The position numbers and the translations under genes were made by a program. From Haliclona indistincta (lineage: Eukaryota; Porifera; Demospongiae; Haplosclerida; Chalinidae), in assembly GCA_964017065.1 (NCBI GenBank), contig OZ024786.1:2106411-2170410 (forward strand): a stretch of 64,000 nucleotides of DNA, written 5' to 3'. Under the pieces are notes generated by a model. The model worked only from the letters and a program-made list of their open reading frames with translations, was not told where the DNA came from and did no database searches. Below are positions 10,998 to 22,348 of the stretch, in pieces. Position 1 is the stretch's first letter. Each line of letters begins with the position of its first letter.

Positions 10998-11153
10998 CTA
11001 TGAAGTCCTCTTTGCTAACTGAGAGAGGTAGAGAGGAGGGAGAGAGTGGGATGAGAGAGAGTGGGAGGAGGGAGGGAGAGAGGGAGGAGAGAGTGGGAGG
11101 AGGGAGGGAGGGATAGAGAGAGGAAGGGAGGGAAGAAGGGAAAGATGGAGAAG
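10998..11153. repeat. GA-rich low-complexity tract at the duplication junction
   Basis: GGGA/GAGAGTGGGAGGAG repeats lie immediately before the truncated ferrochelatase exon 5 relic. A similar, longer tract at 16420-16690 ends copy 2. Confidence 0.85.
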
Positions 11154-11158
11154 GTCTG

Positions 11159-12070
<912 letters not shown>

Positions 12071-12119
12071 TAATCTACCAAATGACTCACATTATTGACT
12101 ATTTCGATCTCTCCCTTCC

Positions 12120-12285
<166 letters not shown>

Positions 12286-12295
12286 ATTTTTTCTG

Positions 12296-12952
12296 GTGCG
12301 TCTAGGCTACAACTGTACGTGTGTATTCAAAACATCTTGCTAGATGGTGATTTGCAGCAATGGCTAATATGTGCAAGTTTTGCAAGTTACAGGTCGGGTG
12401 TAATAGGTCTTTTTTATGAGCGAGTCAGTACTGTACATGTGTATGTGACTGCATGAAATTGGTGATTGTTGGTCTTTTTCTCTGTTTAGATGAACTAGTA
12501 CACTCTGCACAGCAGCTTTTATATCCTCTTTCACGGGAGGATAAAATCTTAAAATTCACTTTTTTGATTATAGCTGCAAAATGTGAATTTTGAAATTAAG
12601 CTTCTGCATACTAAATCCGTGCTTGTCTCATCGACCACAAACAGTAATTAGCACGCACGCACACGATGTTCAAAGACATAAAAGTTGTCAACGCCCTGGT
12701 GTTGTACTAATCGTGAAGTGCTATGACATACATTTTAAGGTGCGAATCCGTTATGTAATGTTACGTACTTGGTACATGTACAACAAGCTTTGTTAATTGC
12801 TGTTGGCAAATAACTTGAGAACAAAAACACACTTTGACATCAAAGTTGCTGGCTGCAAGCAGTTGTATGTGTTCATCCCAATTTTTTTATTATATCCTGC
12901 ATGTTTATAGTGATATCATAACACAAAAATCAAACAATGTTGAAAAATATAA
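12296..12952. other. relic ferrochelatase 3' UTR and convergent spacer (copy 2)
   Basis: This aligns to about 6240-7170 with indels. No gene is seen. Confidence 0.6.
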
Positions 12953-15274
12953 TTACAATACTGCCCAACCAGAATGAATACTTATTTTATTCAATATTGT
13001 TGTGCGAGAAGATAAGTATTTACACACTTGTAGTACAAGTGTTGGGAGTATCTTTGGTAGAAGGAGAACAATTTGAGAAGCTACCGCTATGAACAGTTGT
13101 CCTACTGTAAAAACCATCTGAGCGAAAGGCTCATTTCCCTGAAGATATAGCATAATATAGAGAGGTTGCAGAAAGACGAGAGTGCACAGCAGGATCGCTA
13201 CGAAAAGAGTGATTTTTTTAGTGTCTTTGAAGTCTTTGTATTTGATCTTTCTTGTTCTGATAGCAAGCAAAAGCGTAAACAGAGCGAATGTTGTGAAATA
13301 CAGCATAATAAAACCACCAATGATGATATAACTGGTTGTTTTGAATTCAAAATGCACTTGTCGCACAATTCGATTGTCTCTGTGCACATTGATGGTGTAC
13401 GTTTCGTACTGGAATGGTCTGAGTGCTAATAGAGGCAGCAAAATTAAATTAGGTAGAATGGTTAGCCCAAGTATCACTGCAAGTAAGGAACAACTGGTCC
13501 AAAATTTTCCAAGATCTCGTATCAATTTTGATGAAAATATTCGATAAATTCTTAAAAGCTTGACGCACTGCGTCACCAGTATCAAATTTATTCCATTCAG
13601 GGTGCAAAATACTTCACCGCACCATAGAACAATATAGAGGCTCTCATGCATTGACAAAATTTCAGGTAAGAAAGTAGCATTAGTGATTACAGCAACGGAA
13701 GCTAACAACAGAAGATAGCAACCAGCAAACATCAGTAAGCTGAGGTACGGACTGGTTGCTTTGATGGCTTTGTCACCTTTGAAGTGAAGACATTGAAATA
13801 GGACAAGCTGTATAGTAGTAAAAATGGTCACTGTTCCAGTTAGCATGTAGAGCACTATAGCAATAGGAAACAAAATGAGAGAGTATTCAAACTCCAAGTT
13901 GTCTTTGGGTAGTGAGCTAGTGTTTAAGTTGACACGAAAGGCTTTAGGATTTGAGGAGTTGTAGATACCAACTCGTTTTTGTGTTCCATTATTGTCAATC
14001 ATCCAGAAAACGTCAACTGGTGTAGAAACACTTCGAAACTTATCAAATTTCACCCATCCACCGGCACCTTGAAAACTGAGATTCGCCATCTGATCCTCGA
14101 TAATTTTAGTAATATCAGACTGTCCTATAGTGTAGTTATCAATTGAGAGATTTCTCTCTTTCAGTATTGGAAGTGACTCGTTCAAAGCTAGAGCAAGTGA
14201 CCAAACCTGGTCGTATATGTAGCTACCAAAATCCACATGGAGGAAAAGATCAGTTCTGTTAAAGATATTTTTTAGTTCCTTGAGATCATCGTCGAACTTT
14301 TTACTAAGATTCGAGTATGTTTCACCTGACACCAAAACTAAGGAGTCGTTTTGTGGATGAATGAGTGGATATAAAAATATATGTCCGTGAATACCGCTAT
14401 ACACAGCAGTTTTATCCAAAACCATATCTCGAGTGAGCCATTGTGGGTGAATCTCCACATGTATCCAAGTGTATTGAGGATATAGGAATCTCTGTTCAAG
14501 CACATGTGACAATAAAACGGCGTCTTGCCGTGAATCCAGCATAACAATGAGGATTGTTGCAGCTTCGGAGACAATGTTGGTGATTATGTGATCAAAGTAG
14601 ACTTTACTGGTGTCCAGCACTCCCATGTCAAACAAAACATGCTTGCCTGGGACAGCTGCTATTCTACGACGAAGATAGCGGGAATTTTCTGTAGCAAATA
14701 CACTTCCACTATTGTGGACTATGCCGACTCTAGTCCAATTGAACTGATCCATTATAGCGAAAATTGTTTCAGAGTAGGCAGTGGCTGAGCCTAGCAGAGA
14801 CCAAAGATGATGATAAAGATGACTTTGTGTTTGAAAAACAATGGAATTTGCTGAAGAGAGTTGAATAATCTCGAGTCTTTCATGACCAGCAATCATTGAC
14901 GTGAAAGCGGCGTGAGAAGAGCAACTGAGACCGCTAACAGCCACGAGAGGGCGGCATGGCGGATTAATGGCGTATCGGAGTAGGTTGCTTAGTCCCAGGG
15001 TAGATCTGGGGGAAGCCGAACAAGACTCCCTCTGCTCTGTAATCAGCTCGAGATGGTAGCCTGGTAGAAGATCAGAGCGGTTGTTGATCTCGTCTCGAGC
15101 AATGCGAGCACCAGAGACGATCCCAACATCCTTTCCATAGGGAACCAAAGTGAGCAGATAGAGTGGTATGGTTCCAACTTCCTTGGAAGACGAATTCGAA
15201 ATGGGACACTCAGCCTTGAGCTGCAATACGGGTAGCAGTAACACACAAATTTTGGCGATGATGTTCTTCATCAT
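12953..15274 (-). CDS. class C (GABA-B-like) G-protein-coupled receptor, paralog B
   Basis: This 773-residue intronless receptor is the tandem duplicate of paralog A. It starts at the ATG at 15274 with the same signal peptide MMKNIIAKICVLLLPVLQ. The ligand-binding domain covers about residues 25-455 and retains the CSSHAAF and LSSANS segments; the seven helices cover about 465-755. Differences from A cluster in the first half of the ligand-binding domain and in loops around TM1-TM2, while the region from about 14245 down to 13905 is almost identical in A, B and C. The open frame extends upstream to 15334, but that part does not match A and is probably 5' UTR. Confidence 0.9.
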   Translation of the reverse strand: MMKNIIAKICVLLLPVLQLKAECPISNSSSKEVGTIPLYLLTLVPYGKDVGIVSGARIARDEINNRSDLLPGYHLELITEQRESCSASPRSTLGLSNLLRYAINPPCRPLVAVSGLSCSSHAAFTSMIAGHERLEIIQLSSANSIVFQTQSHLYHHLWSLLGSATAYSETIFAIMDQFNWTRVGIVHNSGSVFATENSRYLRRRIAAVPGKHVLFDMGVLDTSKVYFDHIITNIVSEAATILIVMLDSRQDAVLLSHVLEQRFLYPQYTWIHVEIHPQWLTRDMVLDKTAVYSGIHGHIFLYPLIHPQNDSLVLVSGETYSNLSKKFDDDLKELKNIFNRTDLFLHVDFGSYIYDQVWSLALALNESLPILKERNLSIDNYTIGQSDITKIIEDQMANLSFQGAGGWVKFDKFRSVSTPVDVFWMIDNNGTQKRVGIYNSSNPKAFRVNLNTSSLPKDNLEFEYSLILFPIAIVLYMLTGTVTIFTTIQLVLFQCLHFKGDKAIKATSPYLSLLMFAGCYLLLLASVAVITNATFLPEILSMHESLYIVLWCGEVFCTLNGINLILVTQCVKLLRIYRIFSSKLIRDLGKFWTSCSLLAVILGLTILPNLILLPLLALRPFQYETYTINVHRDNRIVRQVHFEFKTTSYIIIGGFIMLYFTTFALFTLLLAIRTRKIKYKDFKDTKKITLFVAILLCTLVFLQPLYIMLYLQGNEPFAQMVFTVGQLFIAVASQIVLLLPKILPTLVLQVCKYLSSRTTILNKISIHSGWAVL

Positions 15275-16417
15275 CTCAGTGTTGTCGTATTGCCTCATGC
15301 AGTTGGCCTTGGAATCCTGTGTTTGATTGATCACTTCGGTAGCTTCCGCGGTGATTTTATTGCGAAAGAGTCTGAGCGAGCCTCGTGTCCAAAGATAACG
15401 AAAAGAATAGTACTCACCATGTAGAAGGCAGATAATTATTTCTCTCGAATCAGTTAGATGCGCGAGGGTTATGCGTTTGTGTTACGTTTTACCGCTCGAA
15501 ACTTTCCACGAAAAAACTCTCTGCAGCTTCTTTACTGAATTTATAGTCCTATGAAGACGTTTTCTGTGCTGGCAAGCCTTGCTCGAGCGGCTAATCCATG
15601 GCTTTCTAAAGCCATATACCGTACGTCAGAGCTTGAGGCCTATACTAGCTACAGTATCAGTCTTTCTTGAGGCCTTCTGTGATGTGCCAATCAACTGTTA
15701 GTGCATGTATGCTACCATCTATTTATCTGGAGCTGTGTATGGGCTAGCTGTAACGTGCGTGTTGCAGTAATGCTGGAGTAGTCGTGTTTAGCTCCTAGCT
15801 CAGCGCACGGGTATGTGTTCATTAGAACTCTAGTTTTTCAAGCGTTTGTTCACGAAAGAAGCGGGTTGAACTATCATTAATTTTGTCACTATACATATAG
15901 ATTTGCAAAGTTTCTGGGCTGTAGCAACTGCAATAGGCTGTGGGCAGCCATACTATAACAAATCATGCTATCAGACCTTTGTTTATCTATGTTTGATTGA
16001 GAGTTCATGCATGTATCCTGACCATGCAAGTAATGCGTATCAAGTCACGTAGAGTATATCCGGTCAAACGATATCGATATCGTTTGACAGTAGGCCTAGA
16101 GTTACACCACACTTCAATTTTCCATGGTGTATTTATGCAGTGTTTAAAAAATGGCGCTGTTTTTAATTAAAGCCCATTACGAAGAGTTAGGGCGGGAAAT
16201 TCAAATATTCTGAAGTTAGTTTTAACTATTTTTTGCTCTCAAGATTGAGAATAATTTGAGGTTTGGCAATCATGACTTTCCATTTTGGCACTGACAGATT
16301 TTATAGTGAGAGTTATTGTCTTTGGTAAGTGATAATAATTATTTGTACATGGCAGAGTGGGTGTGGTCTTCAATATCACGTATCTCCTGTCATGATAGCT
16401 ATGAAGTCTTCTTTGCT
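15275..16417. other. 5' flank of receptor B and distal part of duplication copy 2
   Basis: Positions 15340-15445 match the receptor A 5' region and 15831-16417 match 9675-9870 plus 10560-10997. About 380 bp (15453-15830) has no counterpart in copy 1. It could be an insertion here or a deletion there. No coding sequence is seen. Confidence 0.6.
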
Positions 16418-16419
16418 AA

Positions 16420-16690
16420 CTGAGGGAGAGAGAGGAGGGAGGGAGGGAGAGTGGGAGGAGGGAGAGAGGAAGGTAGAGAGGAAGAGGGAGGGAGAGAGAG
16501 AGAGTGGGAGGAGGGAGAGAGGGGTGGAGGGATAGAGAGAGGAAGGGAAGGAAGAAGGGAGAGATGGAGGGATAGAGAAAGGAAGGGAGGAAAGAAGGGA
16601 GAGAGAAAAGATGGGAGAGAGGGGGAGGAAGACAGACATCAGAAAGACAGAGAGGAGAAAAGGAAGGGTAGGAGAGAAATGAGAAGAGAA
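16420..16690. repeat. GA-rich low-complexity tract
   Basis: GAGA/GGGA/GGAAG repeats lie at the end of duplication copy 2. They match the tract at 10998-11153 in position but are longer and more degenerate. Confidence 0.85.
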
Positions 16691-16898
16691 TGATATAATA
16701 ATAGTACGTGTACATGGGCAAATCTGTAGTAAAAATGCATGGCCATTTTCGAGTATTTCGCAGCAGATAGACAGTTTGGCACACATTCCTTGGGGTCAAA
16801 TTACCCTAAACCAGTTGATTTATCCTCTCCTAAATCAAATTCATACAAATCTTAGTCAGGGCCTCTACTAGAAGTTGCGTCAATGCAATGTATTATAG

Positions 16899-17591
16899 CA
16901 GGAGTCCATAATCAACCGCGCCTACTAAAGAGTAGGAGTGTGAATCGCCCACGCTTTAATTGGATTTTCTGCCAGCGAACTGTCGCTAGCGGATATACTA
17001 TTTTTAGCGCAGTTAGACCGCACCTCCTTGAACATGGGCAACCTGAGAGCAACTGTATGTACTCGTGAAAGAATCTGATAGCCTATCCAGCCACATCGTG
17101 GCGTCGCTAGATCACCAGTACGTTCGTGGTTCGGCTATCTGATTGTTTCGAAGCTGTTTATCGCTCGATCATACAACTGGATCCTTGGAGCTGCTGTGTT
17201 GACTTGTCAGCATAGCTGTTCCGCTTCAGTTATGTGTTGTATCACGGCCACTAACCGTAACAACTACTGTTACAACTCAGGTAAGGAATGGAACTCTGAG
17301 AAACAGCTGACCAGTGATATGACACGAAGCTTTGATCGAACGGAAGACAGCCACGCTCACGAGGATTGGCGAAGGCAACGACGGCCTTGTAAGTCGAGCT
17401 AGAAATAGAGACCAGGATGCTTTCTCAGCGCTTAGATCATAGACAACTCTCTGTCTTCAGTATTGAGCTGCCATCTTCAAGCGCTAAAAATAGTATATCC
17501 GCTAGCGACAGTTCGCTGGCAGAAAATCCAATTAAAGCGTGGGCGATTCACACTCCTACTCTTAGTAGGCGCGGTTGATTATGGACTCCTG
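16899..17591. mobile_element. 693-bp hAT-like MITE with about 111-bp terminal inverted repeats
   Basis: The arms 16899-17010 and 17481-17591 are inverted copies differing by about one indel. The ends are CAGGAGTCC and GGACTCCTG. The direct repeat ATTATAG flanks the element (16892-16898 and 17592-17598). CAGG-type ends and a 7-8-bp target duplication fit hAT elements. The interior has only short frames, so it is non-autonomous. Confidence 0.88.
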
Positions 17592-17898
17592 ATTATAGAG
17601 AAATTTTTTCTATTTCTGCAAAATTCTTGTTGAATTGGCCTTGAAAGAGCAAGGTTCTTTTTGAACGGGTGCAAAAAGGTGATAAAATGACAGGAGTGTC
17701 GATTGATTTTTCAATTGGAAGAACCCATAACGTAGGACAAAAACAAAGTTTTCACCTAGGTGCTATTTTCAATGCTGTGACTTGCTGTAAGCTGCTACTG
17801 TGTATACTGTACATGTACAAAAAGTAGACCTTTTCAAATGTCTAGGTGCCAGTAGGCGGTTTACCCCTACAGGCTTGAATTGGTAACATTACATAGCA
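17592..17898. other. spacer between two inverted-repeat elements
   Basis: No exon was recognised. The missing last centrin exon was looked for here on the minus strand and not found. Confidence 0.5.
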
Positions 17899-19062
17899 CA
17901 GAGGAGGTACGACTCGGGCACCTCAACGCCCAATTAAGCAACATAATTTTAGGGCTAAAACGAATAACACATTTTCATGTTCGAATTGTCACTAGCTAAA
18001 ACAAACGAATAGTCGAATACTCTATTATCTGAATAAAACTAGCTCTAGCAACCAGTGCGCAAGAACAATATGTAAGTTGTATATCAACATATAAACCATA
18101 ATGATATTCATACCCCATACATTTTGATTTAGACAACAGGTTGTATATTTCGTATATACACCTGCTGACAGGTGTATATACGTATATATACACCTCTGGA
18201 CAAGAATATGAGTGAACATCAAGTTGCAAATTGTGTTTCTGCTTTTAGAGGCACGAAGCACCGGACTTACTAAAGGACCGATATGCAGTGCCACGGTGGT
18301 CTCTAGCCGCTCTCGTCTAGTCGTCTGCAGTACGACGTAGAAGCACACGCTGACCTGGCAACGCTCGGTCGGTTCCTACGTCTAGACAATCACCACAAAC
18401 GGTTCCTACGTCTAGACAATCACCACAAACCTTAGATCGTTCCTCTCAGTACTAGCACACCTCGAGCAAGACAACTGAAATCGACATTCGCGTCTTCGAG
18501 CAAGCCTTACACTAGCGATAGGTGGCTTCAACAAAACTAAGGCATCTAAACTAAAACTACTGCTACCTGAAACGCTAACTAAAGGAGTACAGCGCCTGTA
18601 GACACCACAGCAGAGAGATGGAAGCGGATCCCTAGCTGCTCCAAATCGCCACCATATTTTCATGCTGAGCATGTGCTGACCTACTGCGCATGCTCAGTAA
18701 ATAAAACAAAATGGCGGACGACTAGTAGCGCATGAATCTCAGTACGAATTATATCTCATATAGCATGATTCATCGGCCTATATACTGTATATAAACCTCT
18801 GAATCATGCTATATCATATACATAGTCAGGGCTCAGGCTTGATTTGTGGACTGGTTACAAATAGCCCAAGTTTCCCAACTGCTAAAAGACTTCAAACGAA
18901 TATTCGAATAGCTGCAATAGCATTCGAATACTGTCAAAACGATCGAATAGTCGAATAGTATAAGAATTCGTTTCAGCCCTAATAATTTTTGCGGCTTGGC
19001 GACAACATTTAACCATGAGGTAATTAAAACTTGAGTGAGGTGCCCATGTCGTACCTCCTCTG
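17899..19062. mobile_element. about 1.16-kb inverted-repeat (hAT-like) element downstream of centrin exon 3
   Basis: The left end CAGAGGAGGTACGAC, then a GGGCACCTCA block, is repeated inverted at the right end, and a second shared block TTAGGGCTNAAACGAAT lies inside each arm. The flanks ACATAGCA (17891-17898) and ACATAAGC (19063-19070) are imperfect 8-bp direct repeats. The interior holds palindromic CGAATAGTCGAAT motifs, a palindromic GTATATACACC stretch and a 30-bp tandem duplication at 18371-18430. No transposase is evident. Confidence 0.7.
18371..18430. repeat. 30-bp unit duplicated in tandem
   Basis: The unit beginning GGTTCCTACGTCTAGACAAT is repeated exactly twice, inside the hAT-like element. 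Confidence 0.9.
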
Positions 19063-19093
19063 ACATAAGCTACTGAGTCTGAATCACGCTTAC

Positions 19094-21966
19094 TTTCTCC
19101 GTCATGGTCTGTATCAAACTCGTCGATCATCGCTCTTAGCTCATCGTCCGAGACATTTTCACCGAGATCCCGAGCAACACGACGAAGGTTACGCAGTGCT
19201 ATTTTCCCAGTGTCATCTTCATCAAATAATCTGAATGCTTTTAGTATTTCTTCACGTGGATCCCTCTCCAGGACCCTCTCAGACACTGGAGGAAAGAGAA
19301 GCGAGTGAATGTGTGGGTGTGTGAGTGAGTGAGTGGGAATAAGTGAGTGAGTGAGTGAGTGAATGAGTGAGTGAGTGTGTGAGTGTGTGAATGAGTGAAT
19401 GAATGAATGAATGAATGAGTGAGTGAGTGAATGAGTGAGTGAGTGAGTGAGTGTGTGAATGAGTGAACGAATGAATGAATGAATGAGTGAGTGAGTGAGT
19501 GAGTGAGTGAGTGAGTGAGTGAGTGAGTGAGTGTATGAGTGAGTGAGTGAGTATACATGCGTATCAAATTTGCACAGTTAGTATTGCATGTGCAGACATA
19601 CGAAATGCTGTTTATAAAGAACCCAGTCCCAATTCTACAGCAAGCAATAATGATGGCATCTCTTTAATTACCCCTTTGATTCACAAGGAACAATTTGGGC
19701 AGTCAAGATGTATTCACAATCAGCTAGCTAGTATTAGCATGTCATGTGCTAGTATTGGTTGCATGCATGGCTGTGGAACTTGATGGCTGGATAAAACACA
19801 GATGCTAAGAACGATCGAGTAGCTGTATCGTGTAATAAAAACTTATGGGTGTGGTCAGACTAAACCTGGCAGCGTGAACATCATCAAGTAGACTGAATTC
19901 ACATCAAACTCTCAGCTACCAATTCAAATACCAACCAGGATGGAGCCTATATGTACAACCAAGAGTATATAATATAGAGAGAGTATCGAACGCCGTATGG
20001 GTCCATACAAACACTGTCTGACAAGTAACGTGACACGCACGTGAGACATTTTACGTGTTGTGACGCAGCGTTTATATTCGCGCGATTGCGGTCACGCCTC
20101 CTAGGACTGTGATCGAGTAAACAGCACTTTTACTGGCGACTGCAGCTGCTCTTATCGAGGAACAGTAGCTGATTGTAAGCGACGAACGGTTATTGCCAAC
20201 ATTCCAGCTAGTAAAAGCGATGGCTTGCGCCAATCATGGAAGAGTATACTATCAGACGAGTTTGCCGCGGTTTGCCGGACCAGGACCGTCAGGATGGATA
20301 GAAAGCACATCAAACTAACATTTTAACAGCGCCTTCCACATACAGATAGGGTCCATTTCACGTAGTTGGCTGCAAGCATTGTTTGTTGTTCACTCGAGTT
20401 GTCGCGCGAGCGAGAAATGCGTCACGACTAGGCGGGCCGATATCAGTCTTCGTCACATTCTCACGTGTGTGTCACGTTACTTTACAGACAGTGTTTGTAT
20501 GGACCAATACGGCGTTCGATACTCTCTCTATATTATATACTCTTGGTACAACCTATTGACTCACTTATTTCTAAGAAGTCTTGGAATAGTATTTTTCCGC
20601 TGTTGTCTCTATCACATTCCTTCATTAGTCTCTGCACCTCACTCTTGTGGACCTCAAAACCCAAGGCACGAATAGCAACCTAGAGAGAGAGAGGAGGGAG
20701 GGAGGGAGGGAGGGAGGGAGGGAGGGAGGGAGGGAGGGAGGGAGGGAGGGAGGGAGGGAGAGAGAGAGGGAGGGAGAGAGAGGGAGGGAGGGAGAGAAAG
20801 AGAGAAGTAAACCAGTGGGTATAATCAAAATAGCTAGATTTTCATGAACTACAAAGACACTGTCTTTTTGGGTTTTACACAAAAATACAAATCAGAAATG
20901 TCATCAAAACGTTGCACATAATGGAAAACATTTGTAAGCCAGACCACAACATTGTGTATAAATCAATAAAACTGATACATAATTAAATGAACAGGTTCAA
21001 CCAGGAGCGTATAAGGGGAAGGAGCGCGTAACTAATAGAATTATCGGAGTCTAAAGTCCACCGCTAGCGGTGAAAAAAAGAGCGACCACAAAACGTTGCA
21101 CACAATGGAAAAATGTTTGTAAAACAGATCACAACATTATGCAAACTGAGATAGAATAATCCAACTTTATACTACAGTGGAACCTCTTTTGACGGACATT
21201 CCCAATAGCGGACACCTCGATAATGCGACCACTAACGCGCGGTCCCGATTGAAACTCCGTTGACGTAATACAATAAAACATTCCGAATAGCGGCCACCTC
21301 GTTATTCCGTATTGCGGACACGATATTCGGTCCGACACGATCAACGTAATACATTAACACACTCAATAGTGCGGACAGCCCGCTGTGTGCGTGACACCTA
21401 GCTCCTGGAAATCTTCCAAGAATCGAGCAAGGCCTGAAAGATACCTCGTGGTGATGCCTAGATTGTCGTGAAGTACGACAGACTCGAGTTTCAGTCGGTA
21501 ACTTTTGACGCAACCGCATCGTCCCGCGTGACGAACTTGGTCACGCCCACTCTCCCGACTGGAGCCACCTCTTTACTGGGGACATTTTTTGGGGGTTCCA
21601 ATGGTGTCCGCTTTAGAGAGGTTACAACTCCAACTACACTACTTCATTGTTTTGATACAGACACGATTACTAATTATACACGGTCATTTTTGGGTCAACG
21701 AGGCTGCTAGCTATAGAACAACACACACCAAATATATAAATTATGTGCATGTATATCATCACACGGTCGATCATGCATGCATCTATGATGCATAATAATA
21801 TGGCGGTACATGTCAAAATCCGTTTTTTATCACCGCGCACCTTCAGTTCGTGGTAGTCTAGCGCTTGGTCCTTGTCCGTGTCAAACAGGTTGAACGCCTC
21901 AGTAATCTCCTGTCTCTGCTCCTCGCTTAGTTCAGGCCTCTTCTTTCTCCTCCTGTCAGCCGCCAT
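19094..21966 (-). CDS. CETN: centrin (caltractin), EF-hand protein; last exon not found
   Basis: Three exons with matching phases are seen: 21966-21841, 20679-20565 and 19285-19094, giving 144 residues. Centrins are Ca2+-binding proteins of centrioles and basal bodies. The N-terminus is basic ([14 protein letters not shown]). EF-hand 1 has loop [12 protein letters not shown], with Gln where Gly is usual. EF-hand 2 is the degenerate [14 protein letters not shown]-hand 3 is [12 protein letters not shown] and EF-hand 4 begins [19 protein letters not shown] and [13 protein letters not shown] are centrin hallmarks. The protein should continue about 20-25 residues beyond exon 3, but no exon for that tail was recognised between 16.7 and 19.09 kb, where two MITEs are inserted. 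Either the last exon is short and overlooked, or the locus is disrupted. Confidence 0.88.
19303..19552 (-). repeat. (CACT)n microsatellite before centrin exon 3
   Basis: On the centrin sense strand this reads CACT/CATT and ends 17 bp upstream of the exon 3 acceptor. It resembles the satellite in ferrochelatase intron 4. Confidence 0.9.
19961..20545. mobile_element. 585-bp MITE in centrin intron 2
   Basis: Inverted ends of about 95 bp begin AAGAGTATATAATATAGAGA and end in the complement. An exact 8-bp direct repeat GTACAACC flanks the element (19953-19960 and 20546-20553). Insertion is only 19 bp inside the intron from the exon 2 donor. The interior is GC-richer and carries no transposase. 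Confidence 0.88.
20682..20806 (-). repeat. (CCCT)n microsatellite forming the 3' splice site of centrin exon 2
   Basis: On the sense strand the CCCT/CTCT tract runs straight into the CTAG acceptor at 20680-20681. Confidence 0.9.
21173..21640. mobile_element. pogo/Tigger-like MITE relic in centrin intron 1
   Basis: The left end is TACAGTGGAACCTCTTTTGA followed by several degenerate copies of an AATAGCGGACACCTCG motif. The right part, reverse-complemented, contains AACCTCTCTAAAGCGGACAC. These are typical pogo/Tigger terminal sequences. The right boundary is approximate. Confidence 0.6.
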
Positions 21967-22348
21967 CTTAAAGTTTTGTAAGCGCAAAGAGCAACGCCCA
22001 CTTTTGCGGCAAGTCATGAATATCCTTTGCAACAGATGAGCTTGTAAAAAGATCAATGAAGCGATCTCACTAACTTAGAGTATTGCAGCAGGGCTGCATT
22101 CTGCGGTGCAAACAGTAGCGTATCATACACATGAAACTACCGGCAGGTTTGCTAGGTGAGACGGCTGAAGTCGCATTCTGCAGGGCCTCCTAATATAGCT
22201 GATTAGATTCACAGCCTCGGTCAAATGACCCGTGTAGATCTATGGTTACAATTATGTAATAGACATGCATGTACAACAACAATAATAGGAAAGGCTTCGA
22301 GCAGTGAAAAGAGTCGGCATACTTGTGTTTCCAGGAATCTCATCAAGA
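21967..22348. promoter_or_regulatory. divergent intergenic region between centrin and receptor C
   Basis: Centrin (minus) and receptor C (plus) diverge from this 382-bp interval. The pyrimidine-rich TTTCCAG before 22338 could be the acceptor of a 5' UTR intron of receptor C. No other gene is seen. Confidence 0.4.

Noticed and set aside
13166..13547. Plus-strand frames opposite receptor B
   Set aside because: They are antisense shadows of the transmembrane region; the minus-strand reading has all class C motifs.
16376..16799. Frames over the GA-rich tract
   Set aside because: They are low-complexity sequence with no conserved protein signal; the matching tract at 10998-11153 gives unrelated frames.
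17196..17402. Small frame inside the 693-bp MITE
   Set aside because: It has no transposase motif and sits in a non-autonomous element.
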